From contig CAJPVJ010000130.1 of assembly GCA_905397405.1 (NCBI GenBank), positions 2,629-37,425 on the forward strand: a DNA stretch of 34,797 bases. The letters run 5' to 3'. Shown here piece by piece: positions 1 to 11,450 of the stretch. The translations under genes and the position numbers were made by a program. Position 1 is the stretch's first letter, and every line of letters starts with the position of its first letter. This stretch comes from Oppiella nova (Eukaryota; Arthropoda; Arachnida; Sarcoptiformes; Oppiidae). Under the pieces are notes generated by a model, which was not told the DNA's origin, searched no databases, and saw nothing but the letters and a program-made list of their open reading frames with translations.

Positions 1-269
1 CATTTTTATAAGTGTTTTCTACGAATAAAAGATTATTATTTTGTTTTTCGCGTTTAACTTATTTTTAAAACATGTAATTTGTTTTGACTTGTACTAGTAC
101 AGTAAATGCACTTTCAATGCAAAACCTCATCACAAAAATAACTACTTATTTGTTATTTTATTATTTTGATGCTTAATTCTATTAATTAAACATTTCAATG
201 ATATTGAAAAAAAACTTTTCCTAAAAATCTGTTTAATACACTCAGACCTTCATATCAGGGAGTTTTTAC

Positions 270-271
<2 letters not shown>

Positions 272-305
<34 letters not shown>
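272..305. repeat. (CT)n microsatellite
   Basis: Uninterrupted, about 17 units. Confidence 0.97.
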
Positions 306-306
<1 letters not shown>

Positions 307-1679
307 ACTCACTCATACTCTCTATCACTTAATACCTACTTTAGTGTCCAGCAAATTGATGCCAAAATGAGACCCTAAGCCAATGATATGCAATAGACAC
401 ACAAACACATAGGTATGCGGTATCAGACTACCAGCCCTGTGGAGGTCCTGTGTGTGCACACCATTACAGCACAGTTACCATCAATTCCACTGAACCTCTC
501 ATTCACTATATTATAATTTCTTTAACCAAATAAACCCTAAGGAAAGCAAATTATATGCATTAAGTGATGTATTACATGGTCTTAAGGACAAAACATTTTT
601 GAATGTTTTACATCAGATGACTGTCGTTGCATACCTAGGTATATATATATATATATACCTGTATATACCACACATGTAGGCGCACTGGTATGTCATCACA
701 GATTCACAGATATTCCGGATAAATAAGTATATAAATTATATTTTTTGTATACATTTCCAGCGATTTTGTCGCTACAGCTATTAATTAATTGATTTTTGCC
801 CCCGAAGTTAAAAGTCATTAAAAAATAGTCTCATTTCGTGTTATTTTATTTATATTTCCCTGTTATCTATCAACTCATTATCTTTAAGGAACAGAATTTG
901 AATATTATTTCAAATACACACAAAAATATTATTATTTTGTTTTTAAATTAAATTAAATATCCCAAATAATTAACAGTAACCAAGGGTAAACCATTTTAGC
1001 AGGGGGCAGGGGTCTTAGGGGTATTAATATGATCTTGATGGGAATTATCATAGATCATTATAATGGATCGGAAGTGGGGCTCAAAATATTAAGCATGATA
1101 AATAAATACATAATAAATTGCAATAGTTTATGACACATGCATTTATCGTACAATTAGTGAATGATAATGAATATGAAAAATATATAATAAATAAGTTTGT
1201 TTGCGCTGTAAGAGAGGGTTGACTACCCATTGGGACGGCATTCCAGGGGTTGTTTGCAACGAGTTGATTGTGATTGATAATTTATGTCTGATGTTGATTA
1301 ATTATGTAGTTTATTATTTTTAATTAGATTATGCGTATGACTTGAGTTTTAAATAATATTTACAGCTATTAAATATAATCTAACGATTAAATACCGCTAT
1401 TGAAAAATAGCATAAATAAATATTTCAAATAATAAATAACAATAAATATTAATGTTATATATAAATGTGGTATAAATTATTATAATAAATTCACGCTATG
1501 CTATGGTAAATGCAAATTAATAGTTTTAAAACTACAAAACTTTGAATATAATTATAAAATAGCGTATAATTAATACGATAGAAGAAACAAAAGGCAAAAA
1601 ACAATCGATAATTCAATTGACAATCAATTAGCGATCGGTTTATTGCATATAATTAGTAATTATTGCGGTTTTACACTCA

Positions 1680-1699
1680 TCTCTCTCTCTCTCTCTCTC
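1680..1699. repeat. (CT)n microsatellite
   Basis: About 10 units. Confidence 0.95.
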
Positions 1700-2674
1700 G
1701 CAATCAAATTAAATCTGTAGTCGTATTACATGTCAATGAAATTATTTCACAACAAATTATTGATAAAAAAAACTGGCTATCATTTTCTCAAATCGTCAAT
1801 CGGATTGCAAAACAATAGTACAGTATTTATAGACTTTAATTATATTATATATATACACACACTATAAGTCTCATTAATTCCTTGTTTTGTTGTATAATAT
1901 ATTTTAATATATTAAATGACTTTTGAATCTTATAATCGCATAAATTGTCTGCGAAATTGCATTTTATGGTCACAATAATAACGGGGGTAACCAAACTGCT
2001 CGCAATCATTAGGATTACAGCATTAAATACAGGGATTTCGGGGCATAATTAGTAGCTATGCCTTGCGAAACACTTTTAACTAAATATTACATTAAATTTG
2101 TACTTAATGTATAATTTATTGAATTAGCGAAACATTATATAAATTATACATTTAATCCGTTTTATGAGTTAAACTACCTGATATGCTAACTTACGCAAGC
2201 ACATTTACATGTACGCAAAATTAATACAATTAATTGCATAGTGTTTTTACTTTTTAATATAATATAATACCAATGGGTGTTGCCTGTTTGATAAATATTA
2301 TTAATACTGTATTTAGTTTGAACGATAAAAAAAAGTCTATGGAATTCATTATTAATTTTGTTTAATACCCGTATAATATTAGTTTTATTTATACAACATA
2401 TTTTTAACCCTTGAATTCATTGAACATTTAATATATGTGTTTGACTTAACATTAGATGTGTTTTTTGTTGTGTATACTATTGTTCACAAACAAAAAATAA
2501 ATTGAAAGGTATTTCTCACATCAAAACTCTTTATTTACTCTTTAATTCACTCTAACATTGAATTACTAAACAAAAAAAGATTAATAAACTGATAGTTATG
2601 TTGTCTTTTTTATGCTATTAATCAAGACATGCAATGATTTCTACATATAAGAGGTCTTTAATATGTTTTTTGCA

Positions 2675-3192
2675 AACAAAATAAAATCATTTTAGGTTAA
2701 TGTCATGGAATTTGCTAGTTGCAAAAATAAAATAATTGTATATTAATAGCAGACTTTTGAAGCCCACTCATTTTTCAATTAAATACGTGAATTATTTAGT
2801 GGGAAAAAAACTTAAGCGAAAAATTATTTTAATTTCTTTTTTTCTCATTCGTGTATTGATTTATATATTTTTAATTAGTAGATAAATATCTACTAGATAT
2901 GTATTCTAGCTACCATGCTACACCCGTATTTAATATTATATGCCTATTAAACTCATATAATAACAACAAATTCGCAATAATTTCTATACACATGTATGTC
3001 CTTTAGAAACGTCTGATACCTTAACACCCAATTTGAAAGCGAAGGTAACGCTAATTATAAAATACATTTTCACTTATCAATCGTTTTTGATGTGAAAAAG
3101 TGCATGTAGCTTTTAATGCACAGAATATATTAAATACATATTTTTCGCACACAATTACAATATCCAGTTTTGTGTATTTTTATTTATTTATT

Positions 3193-3237
<45 letters not shown>

Positions 3238-3282
3238 TTGGAGATTAATAGCGACTTTTTTGCGGGAATCAAAAAAGTTTTG
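2675..3282 (+). repeat. Tandem duplication, copy 1
   Basis: About 608 bp, directly abutting copy 2. It runs from aacaaaataaaatc to aaaagttttga and carries a long CT tract (3197-3235). Confidence 0.92.
3197..3235. repeat. (CT)n microsatellite
   Basis: About 19 units; much shorter in the sister copy of the tandem duplication (near 3813). Confidence 0.97.
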
Positions 3283-3870
3283 AACAAAATAAAATCATTT
3301 TAGGTTAATGTCATGGAATTTGCTAGTTGCAAAAATAAAATAATTGTATATTAATAGCAGACTTTTGAAGCCCACTCATTTTTCAATTAAATACGTGAAT
3401 TATTTAGTGGGGAAAAAACTTAAACGAAAAATTATTTTAATTTCTTTTTTTCTCATTCGTGTATTGATTTATATATTTTTAATTAGTAGATAAATATCTA
3501 CTAGATATGTATTCTAGCTACCATGCTACACCCGTACACCATATATATATTTAATATTATATGCCTATTAAACTCATATAATAACAAATAATTTTTATAC
3601 ACATGTATGTCCTTTAGAAACGTCTGATACCTTAACACCCAATTTGAAAGCGAAGGTAACGCTAATTATAAAATACATTTTCACTTATCAATCGTTTTTG
3701 ATGTGAAAAAAGTGCATGTAGCTTTTAATGCACAGAATATATTAAATACATATTTTTCGCACACAATTACAATATCCAGTTTTGTGTATTTTTATTTATT
3801 TATATATTTATTTCTCTCTCTATTTGGAGATTAATAGCGACTTTTTTGCGGGAATCAAAAAAAGTTTTGA
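3283..3870 (+). repeat. Tandem duplication, copy 2
   Basis: About 588 bp, nearly identical to 2675-3282. The CT tract is reduced to a few units, and an AT-rich insert of about 15 bp is present near 3537. Confidence 0.92.
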
Positions 3871-3980
3871 CTCTTATGTTCGCTGATTAAACATTAAATT
3901 TACAGTATTTATTGAGGCATTAATAGTTTTTGATTTATATATATATTTTTTATTTTTGTTTGTTGTTTAAATCACACACA

Positions 3981-4011
<31 letters not shown>

Positions 4012-4272
4012 TCTGTAAATATAAATAACAGATACGTCATTATAATTGATAACTACAGCAAACTCTCACATATTATATAATAGTTGTTTTTTATCGCAAA
4101 TAATTTATATGAAAACAATATATTATTTCTCTCTTCCATTCAATTTCCACATAATTGACTGCAACAAAACACAAACTCTTATTTAATTTGACTTCTGGTG
4201 TATAACTAAATCAGTTTATGGCTGGAAGTGAGTGAGTGATGAATAACTCCTTTATAAACATAATGTTTTTCA
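3871..4272. other. AT-rich spacer, no gene seen
   Basis: Contains one GA tract (3985-4011). Nothing else was recognised between the two duplicated regions. Confidence 0.6.
3985..4011. repeat. (GA)n microsatellite
   Basis: About 13 units. Confidence 0.97.
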
Positions 4273-4696
4273 ATGACTACTTCACCATAACATACCTTTC
4301 CCTTCTGGATACCCGGAGACAGGGGGTACGGAATGTGAGTGGGAATACAGTATATTCCGCACAGGTATCTGCAGTTATAAATATGTGACCACACATTACA
4401 TAAGTTTTTATGATTAATCTCTCTGTCAGTCATAGGAAGTCTGTACAAAAAAAATCATATCACAAAATATTGTACTGAAATTCAAATGCAAGAATCGCTA
4501 AATAAAACAAATAATTTATTTTTCCGATTAGTAAATCATATTTATTGTAATATTTACATCCGATTAGTCACTATAATTATGCAAAAATATTTTCTTATAA
4601 ATCATTTATTATAACTTAATTTAATAAACAAAATTTATTAACCGATTGCTACCTATTCTAGTTTTTAAAAATATATTAACTCACAGACGGTTAGTA
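4273..4696 (+). repeat. Direct duplication with exon-like segment, copy 1
   Basis: Matches 4823-5244 with few differences. It includes a GC-richer 75-bp block that on the - strand lies between a CTGCAG acceptor-like end and a GTATGT donor-like start. Confidence 0.9.
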
Positions 4697-4822
4697 AAAA
4701 CACTGTTTGAGACCATGAATATTGATAACATAATTTTGATGTATGGTACAAATCGGGTGCAAAATATATCAATATTAATGAACATGGTTTACTGTACACA
4801 CTTGAGCACAATTTTTCTCAAT

Positions 4823-5244
4823 ATGACTACTTCACCATAACATACCTTTCCCTTCTGGATACCCGGAGACAGGGGGTACGGAATGTGAGTGGGAATACAG
4901 TATATTCCGCACAGGTATCTGCAGTTATAAATATGTGACCACACATTACAAAAGTTTTTATGATTAATCTCTCTGTCAGTCATAGGAAGTCTGTACAAAA
5001 ATCATATCACAAAAAATTATACTGAAATTCAAATGCAAGAATCGCTAAATAAAACAAATAATTTATTTTTCCAATTAGTAAATCATATTTATTGTAATAT
5101 TTACATCCGATTAGTCACTATAATTATGCAAAAAGTATTTTCTTATAAATCATTTATTATAACTTAATTTAATAAACAAAATTTATTAACCGATTGCTAC
5201 CTATTCTAGTTTTTTAAAATATATTAACTAACAGACGGTTAGTA
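4823..5244 (+). repeat. Direct duplication with exon-like segment, copy 2
   Basis: Second copy of 4273-4696, separated from it by about 126 bp of unique sequence. The longest open reading stretch on the - strand is conserved in both copies over the shared part, as expected for near-identical DNA. Confidence 0.9.
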
Positions 5245-5807
5245 TTTTTGTGACAAACTCTGGTACTTATAACTATTGTATTAAAACTACATACCATGTT
5301 TAGCCCACGTTTTATATAGTTATAATTACTTGTACCAAATGACATGTGTGAACTCGTGTTAAAAAGAGTTATGATATTCCCCTCATAAATATTATATTAA
5401 CAATATTGCAGATTAAATAGTCTCACAAAAAAATACTCAAAATATATTTGTACAACAAATTTTTGGCGATAAATATAAATACTATGTATATATTAAAAGC
5501 TATGTTTTCTATTTAATGAATGACAAAGAATTGAATGAGTCGGTACATTGCATGGGGTATGTATAGATTGTTTGTGCTTGATTACCAGTGTTCACCATTG
5601 GTATTATGGTGTTTACTTTTTTTTGGTACACAATATGTGCCTAAATCTTAACGTTAAATCGCTCACTAAAAGACTCCGACAGGTTTTTGTAGTTAATGAT
5701 ATTATGTGTATTTGTGTGCAACTCATGAAATATTTGTCAATATTATAGAGGATTTGGTCAATAATTTCGCTCTCAAACATGATTTAAGTGAACGCATTAG
5801 ATATCAG

Positions 5808-5810
<3 letters not shown>

Positions 5811-5860
<50 letters not shown>

Positions 5861-5881
5861 CGAGAGAGAGAGAGAGAGAGA
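5811..5881. repeat. (GA)n microsatellite
   Basis: About 35 units with two GAGC-type interruptions. Confidence 0.97.
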
Positions 5882-6058
5882 ATTATTGTTGTAATCATGA
5901 AAAGTCAGCGATAAGATGCCCTCAAATAGCTAGTCGTCTATGGTTTGAAAGTTCATATACCGTACAACATAACAGTCCCCGTATAATAACATTTGAATCG
6001 TGTGTTTTTTGATATGAATTATATGCTTACGAAGTCATCATTAGTTTTCAGTGTAAGC

Positions 6059-6077
6059 GAGAGAGAGAGAGAGAGAG
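6059..6077. repeat. (GA)n microsatellite
   Basis: About 9 units. Confidence 0.95.
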
Positions 6078-6811
6078 TCGTAGTCGGGAGAGAATAGCAT
6101 TTTATCGCAAAATTTTACTGTTTATTCAGTTTTTGATTGACTATTATTTAGCAACGACTGGAGACTTAACTTTTATTTAACAAATAGTAAAATAGACTGA
6201 CGAGTGATAGCGAGTGGCGATTACATGTTCACTGAATTCAGTGATATATTACAATAATCAGTGTATTTTGTGCATAATATTCAGCGCAAAATGTAAAGTG
6301 CCCCACTTCAAACTATTAGATGCTGCTACATTTAATTAATTATTGAGAATAGTATTAAACTTTTATATTTTATATCACCATTTAATATATCAATCATCTC
6401 GGATAATGAGTGGTTTATAAGCTATTATATTGAACTGAACTTTGTTTACGACTTACAGCGAAATACTGTGTAATATATCGACGAAAACCTAGTTTTTCTT
6501 ATTATAAATATCGCTAAGTTTTTCTAAACTTCAAGTCTCTCTCACAATAATATTACGTGAAAACTGAAGTGAATTATTGAATTACAATTGATGTTTTGTT
6601 TGGATACAAGTAAGTTGCCTGACACACTTTATCGCCTATCGTATGATATATTGTGTTTTACATATCATATGCAGTTTATTATACAATATTTATTGCACGG
6701 AATGTCAATGAGAAGGTGATCGTAGCCCTGACCCTGACTTTCTTATGGTATACCCATTCCCTATGCGCTTATGTATGTGAGTCCGTGTGTCCGACCCGTC
6801 CGAGTGCTGGT

Positions 6812-6815
<4 letters not shown>

Positions 6816-6848
<33 letters not shown>
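6816..6848. repeat. (GA)n microsatellite
   Basis: About 16 units. Confidence 0.97.
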
Positions 6849-6849
<1 letters not shown>

Positions 6850-7024
6850 ACTCTCGGAGATCTAAATTGCTTACCGCAGTGGTAGGTGCCCGGGGCACAC
6901 AAAATTGATGAGAAAATGTATTACTGACTGTCAAAACTTATCATTAGAATCGCGTAGAAGTGCATTGAGAGCGCGAGTAAGCATTTTGATGGACTCCTAA
7001 AAATGCCTACTCGTCCTCCCGACG

Positions 7025-7056
7025 CTCTCTCTCTCTCTCTCTCTCTCCCTCTCTCT
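7025..7056. repeat. (CT)n microsatellite
   Basis: About 16 units with one extra C. Confidence 0.95.
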
Positions 7057-7798
7057 TGTTATGACCACAAGAAGTGCATAATTGCAACGACGAGACGCTT
7101 TGAGGGACAGTCGATAGGCTTTAATGTAATAAATTTTCAATTAAAAACATAAATATATACGACTTTTTTTGCTAATTCATTGTCACAATTATAACGATGT
7201 CTACATCGGGAGGGACTGGTTGGTGGTGGCAGTGGTCTAAGTGTGTGTGTGTGTGGAAAGTAGTGTTGGGACAGTGGTTCCCAGCGGTAGAGATACATAG
7301 GAAAAAAGTAATTAATGTTTTGTGTGTTTGTCTCACACTTTATAGACATATAAATGCATTAAAAAGTACTCTTTTTTATAATGAATCAAAAAATGCTTTT
7401 TACTTTTATTTCTTAATAACCGCACAATAATACAAAACTAATGGAGACTTTCGAGATAGACTTTAAACTGAAAAAAAACTTTTTTCATTCGCTAATAATT
7501 CTGTTCGTAAAATGTTTTATATTTACACAACACGTATAGACAGGACTAATCAATAATTATGTTTTTCAGCGATGTTTTTAGAGCCTGAATAATAGCTCTG
7601 TTTATATAACTATCCTATTATAGTCTGGGTGTCTGTGCGCTCACTCTCCTCGTAATGTCTATGTGTGTATAATATATAAATTCTGTAATATGTAATATAA
7701 CGTGGGTTACTTTTGTGTGATGATTGCATAAAATTGCCGCATCACGAATTTGTTGCGTTACGCTCTTATAGCAAGTGTATGTCGATTCACATCATTTC

Positions 7799-7801
<3 letters not shown>

Positions 7802-7831
<30 letters not shown>
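7802..7831. repeat. (CT)n microsatellite
   Basis: About 15 units. Confidence 0.97.
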
Positions 7832-7834
<3 letters not shown>

Positions 7835-9454
7835 CCTCAAACGCACGACCAGATTATTACCCAGAATAAGCATTTTCGCTTCACTTTTATTAAAGCAATA
7901 ATAAGTGATATTACATATTATACGATAAGTGCCATGTATTGACCGCACCGTACGAATTGCTTGGTGGTAGTGGTGGTGGTGGTGGCAGACATACATACAG
8001 TGTGTGGCATAACTCGTACCCCCAATAAAACATGCATTCCTTCTGTCAAAACCTCTTTAGACATTTCAAACCTCGCTGTTTGTCTCGCGAGTCAATGGTA
8101 TTCATACAGAGAAAAAAGTATGAGTTTTGGATCTGTGTCTTAAGTCTAATATGATATTAGTTTATATTTACATATAATTTAATAAATACTTTCGCTTTTA
8201 GTGCTGCATATTACTAGTCGTAAGTAGGAATTCAGACATACATTTAGGGCCCAAAAGTCTCATTACCAACCAAAATATATTCAGTCCTTTTGCAGTATTT
8301 AATAAACAAAAACTTCAACCGAAAAATTCCGTCTTATGTCATGAATAGCTCAGAGAAAACATAAAATTAAATTTTATATTAAGTAAACATAAAGATATGC
8401 CGAGTTTTTGTCTTTGTTTTTGTTGTTTGCTTTACTTTTTTGATGTCAAAAAAGTTTTTTTAAATTTTTATTTCAACGCAAATACTAGTATAAGATTCTG
8501 ATTTTTATTAAGTTATTATTTATTTTATATTATTTTTGCAATTAAATTAAGAAATATTTTTTATGATTTTTCTCGTGTGTGTATACTTTGATTGGTATCT
8601 AATCTGCGAAATATATTTATAAGTGTTTTGTGTTTTATAATCAAAAAATTTTCATTTGCAAGAATTTCTACCCTCTAATCGCACACACATTATTGGCTTT
8701 AACTCAAAAAAAGCATTTAATTTATATATATTTTTATAATTTTATTATCGTTTAACACACGGTATGTAATCATAATAAGTGTAATAATCGGAAAAACCTG
8801 TAACTCATTCGCATGAATATAATCAGTGATAAAAAATGATCGGAATTTTATGCAAAACTTTAAACAAAAACTTTTTCACAATCAAATAGATTAGTTAGTA
8901 TATCGACAATTATGTCAATTGTAAATCTAAAAGTTATTACAACTTTTTCCTAGTAATAAATTTCTCACTTAAACTACTTTATAGTAAATTTTTTAAATAA
9001 ATTTATCTATAATAGGAATTTCGGATATTTTTATTGACTTTAATAACCTTTTTATTTATCAATTACTTATTAACATTGGAAACTAATTACACAGATTGCA
9101 TAATAATCGTGTGATTTATTGCAATACTTTTTTTGTTTAAATCAAATTAGTTGTGAATTTCAGGTGAAGAGCAATCCTACACAACATTAAACAACAGATA
9201 ATACTGTACTTCAGTGCAAATCCTATTGAATTTAACGCTGCATTTAGTTATTGTTTTAAACTCTTTGTTTTATTGTCAAATCATGTATAATGTCAATATT
9301 TGGAGTCAGCACAAAAATGTTAACTTATTTATTATTTATTGTAATACTATTCATAACAATGTTGAATGTAATCAATATTTTTTGCATATTTAATCATTTA
9401 AATAATTAAAACCCAGATGTTTATTAATATTGAATTTTGTATTTTGTTTTCCGG

Positions 9455-9457
<3 letters not shown>

Positions 9458-9493
<36 letters not shown>
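9458..9493. repeat. (CT)n microsatellite
   Basis: About 18 units. Confidence 0.97.
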
Positions 9494-9497
<4 letters not shown>

Positions 9498-9976
9498 ATT
9501 TTATACCTTATTTGCAATTTGCAATGTGTATATATTTTTATGTGTAGTTAAATATACAGATATAATCATATTTTATTTCAAATATTATTACACATAAATC
9601 AAATATTATTTTGCACTAAATATAAAATATTAGTTATGCTACAAATAATGTGTTATATTTGTACAATTAGTCTATCAATATAAAAAAATATTCATTCAAA
9701 CAGTTAAATAGGATATTAAATAACATTGATTTGGTAGATGACCCCCAATATAGCAATAGGTATGCCACGATTGGCAAAAAAAATCATCATATGGCATTAA
9801 AACATACAAATTAAAAAATAGTTGCTAAATATTAAATTACACTCGACTACCCGGGCATTCTCGACAAGTATCCTAAAATATATACTAACCACTGATAATA
9901 TGAAATAGATTGCGATTAGAAGTGAGCTATGCGGTAGACGGCGCTTATAACCATGGGCAATTGCAATCTGGGACGT

Positions 9977-10145
9977 GATTGGCGGCGAGAGAGATAGCTA
10001 GGGTGGGTGAGAGAGAGAGAGAGAGAGAGAACGGCGGAGAGAGAGAGCATAAGAGAGAGAGAATCTGTGAAGTGACTACATTTGGCAACCAGTTTGCGCT
10101 ATTCAGTCGAGTAGTACCAGTGCTGTGAGCAACAACTATCCTACC
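9977..10145 (+). promoter_or_regulatory. Possible FGF promoter, copy 1
   Basis: A GC-richer stretch with an inverted CCAAT box (gattggcgg, about 9977-9985), GA tracts and a sequence TCAGTC (10103-10108) that fits the arthropod initiator consensus. It lies upstream of the FGF exons. No TATA box or clear downstream element was found. The initiator half is repeated at 10740-10745. Confidence 0.28.
10009..10031. repeat. (GA)n microsatellite
   Basis: About 11 units, just upstream of the possible initiator at 10103; GA tracts near promoters can bind GAGA-type factors in arthropods. Confidence 0.95.
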
Positions 10146-10341
10146 GATGCCCTGTCTATACCATATACCTCACTATCACTTAGTGTACATTTATGAGCGA
10201 CAGAAAAGTTTTTATAAAAGTTTTTCAAACTAAAAAAGTTTTTTATTTAACATAACCGCCGGTATATATCCGGAGATCACGCCGATGTGAGTCCGTGAAT
10301 GTGTATTAGTGTAGTGTCCGTGCCGTGCGTACTGACCCATA
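10037..10341 (+). repeat. Direct repeat A, copy 1 (FGF 5' region)
   Basis: From GA-rich ...gcataagagagag to ...actgacccata. It matches 10672-10971 with a few substitutions and one short indel (an extra ataccat-like insertion). The copy ends where the inverted-repeat arm begins. Confidence 0.9.
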
Positions 10342-10686
10342 GTTTTCTCTGTGAGTGAACCGAAACACACAAACTTAATGTGGATTTTTTCGGTGAGTTT
10401 CATAAATATTTGCCCAAATTATTGCATAATATTTCGCTTAATTTCTAAGGGCCTGTGAATTATGGCTCGCATAACGAGGTGGTTATATGTGTGTTGCGGA
10501 GCGCCTACTGCGACAATGGGAGCTCTGGTAGACTAGTAATTATTTTTTCTCTATCTCTTTCTCTTATACTGTTGTCTCTCACATGAAACACAAGTATAAG
10601 TGAAACAAATAAGGAAAAATATATTCACACAAATCTTAATAGAGTTTTGTATTTATTATATGAGTTTAGGCGAGAGAGAGAGAGAG
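10342..10686 (+). repeat. Inverted repeat arm 1
   Basis: The reverse complement of 13010-13345, with a few substitutions and a 6-bp indel (ttatac present here only). It runs from gttttctctgtgagtgaacc to a GA tract that merges into repeat A copy 2. It contains the alternative start exon candidate. Confidence 0.9.
10462..10478 (+). CDS. fgf8: Alternative start exon candidate for the FGF gene (MARIT)
   Basis: ATG GCT CGC ATA ACG AG is followed by GTGGTT, a weaker donor. It also ends in phase 2 and would give MARITR-YLIAVILTTYLC. It lies inside the inverted-repeat arm 10342-10686, downstream of a possible initiator at 10103. The other arm of the repeat carries the same stretch on the - strand with Arg changed to Pro. 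Less likely than 11434-11450 because of the donor and the repeat setting; alternative promoter use is also possible. Confidence 0.2.
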
Positions 10687-10971
10687 CATAAGAGAGAGAA
10701 TCTGTGAAGTGACTACATTTGACAACCAGTTTGCGCTATTCAGTCGAGTAGTACCAGTGCTGTGAGCAACAACTACCCTACCGATGCCCTGTCTATGCCT
10801 CACTATCACTTAGTGTGCATTTATGAGCGACAGAAAAGTTTTCATAAAAGTTTTTCAAACTAAAAAAGTTTTTTATTTAACATAACCGCCGGTATATATC
10901 CGGAGATCACGCCGATGTGAGTCCGTGAATGTGTATTAGTGTAGTGTCCGTGCCGTGCGTACTGACCCATA
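10672..10971 (+). repeat. Direct repeat A, copy 2 (FGF 5' region)
   Basis: Duplicate of 10037-10341. After the shared end (actgacccata) it continues into different sequence (catacacgggtgtag). Confidence 0.9.
10740..10745 (+). promoter_or_regulatory. Second copy of the possible initiator TCAGTC
   Basis: Same context as 10103-10108 (ctattcagtcgagtagtacc), carried in the duplicate 10672-10971. It has no CCAAT box upstream; instead it follows the end of the inverted-repeat arm. Confidence 0.22.
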
Positions 10972-11433
10972 CATACACGGGTGTAGTGTATGCTATGTGT
11001 GCCCTCACTATTGCTATCAAATTCATGAATTAAGGAAATCACACGAAAAAAGTTTTGTCAAGAATATCGTGTCCCTAAACCCATTGAATACACACACACT
11101 CACCACACGTCCAGCTAATCTCGTTACTCCCATCCCTGGTATATATCAAAACCTATTTATATACAGAATATATAACTTTTAAACATAAATATATCGATGT
11201 ATTCATACAATATAAACGTGTATACAATATATACACACCATATATATACCAATGAATACAATTCTGGTGAGCCTTTAATACCCTATGATTTGCATTGATC
11301 TCTCTGTCCCGTAGGCCTAACACCAACTCTACTGCCAAACCGTTTGGAAGAGATGCCGATTGGCAACAACCGTGGCTTTCAAGCGTTTGAAAGTTCAATT
11401 TTGGTGAACATAACCTAATATCTGTCCCGGCTT

Positions 11434-11450
11434 ATGCTAAAACTTTCCAG
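11434..11450 (+). CDS. fgf8: Tentative start exon of the FGF gene (MLKLS)
   Basis: ATG CTA AAA CTT TCC AG is followed by a CAG|GTGCGC donor. It ends in phase 2, exactly what the next exon (11791) needs; the joined AG|G codon gives Arg and the signal peptide reads MLKLSR-YLIAVILTTYLC. A good acceptor (tctctctgtcccgtag) at 11314 would make 11315-11450 the whole exon, with an upstream 21-codon ORF starting at 11353. A competing start with the same phase lies at 10462-10478. Transcript data would decide. Confidence 0.42.

Larger units (their letters stand above)
1..2674. other. AT-rich non-coding region
   Basis: No coding exon was recognised. It holds CT tracts (272-305, 1680-1699), a 24-bp AT palindrome (637-660) and a G-rich patch near 1003-1021. 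Reading frames are short and of repeat-like composition. Confidence 0.6.
5245..9960. other. Non-coding region upstream of the FGF gene
   Basis: AT-rich with a GC-richer middle (about 5.9-8.1 kb) holding six CT/GA tracts and two (GGT)n patches (about 7215-7235 and 7963-7985). A strong GTAAGT donor-like site follows an ATG at 6591, but its phase does not fit the FGF signal exon. No coding exon can be supported. Confidence 0.55.

Noticed and set aside
637-660. Perfect 24-bp AT palindrome
   Set aside because: It is a (TA)n run with AGG/CCT ends, common in AT-rich DNA; no further structure supports a function.
6591-6612. ATG followed by a perfect GTAAGT donor, as an FGF start exon
   Set aside because: It ends in phase 1; joined to exon 11791 it hits a stop within three codons. 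It may belong to an untranslated exon, but nothing shows this.
10378-10398. ATG TGG ATT TTT TCG with a GTGAGT donor, as an FGF start exon
   Set aside because: It ends in phase 0, so it cannot feed the signal-peptide exon. It could join 12289 directly but would lack a signal peptide.
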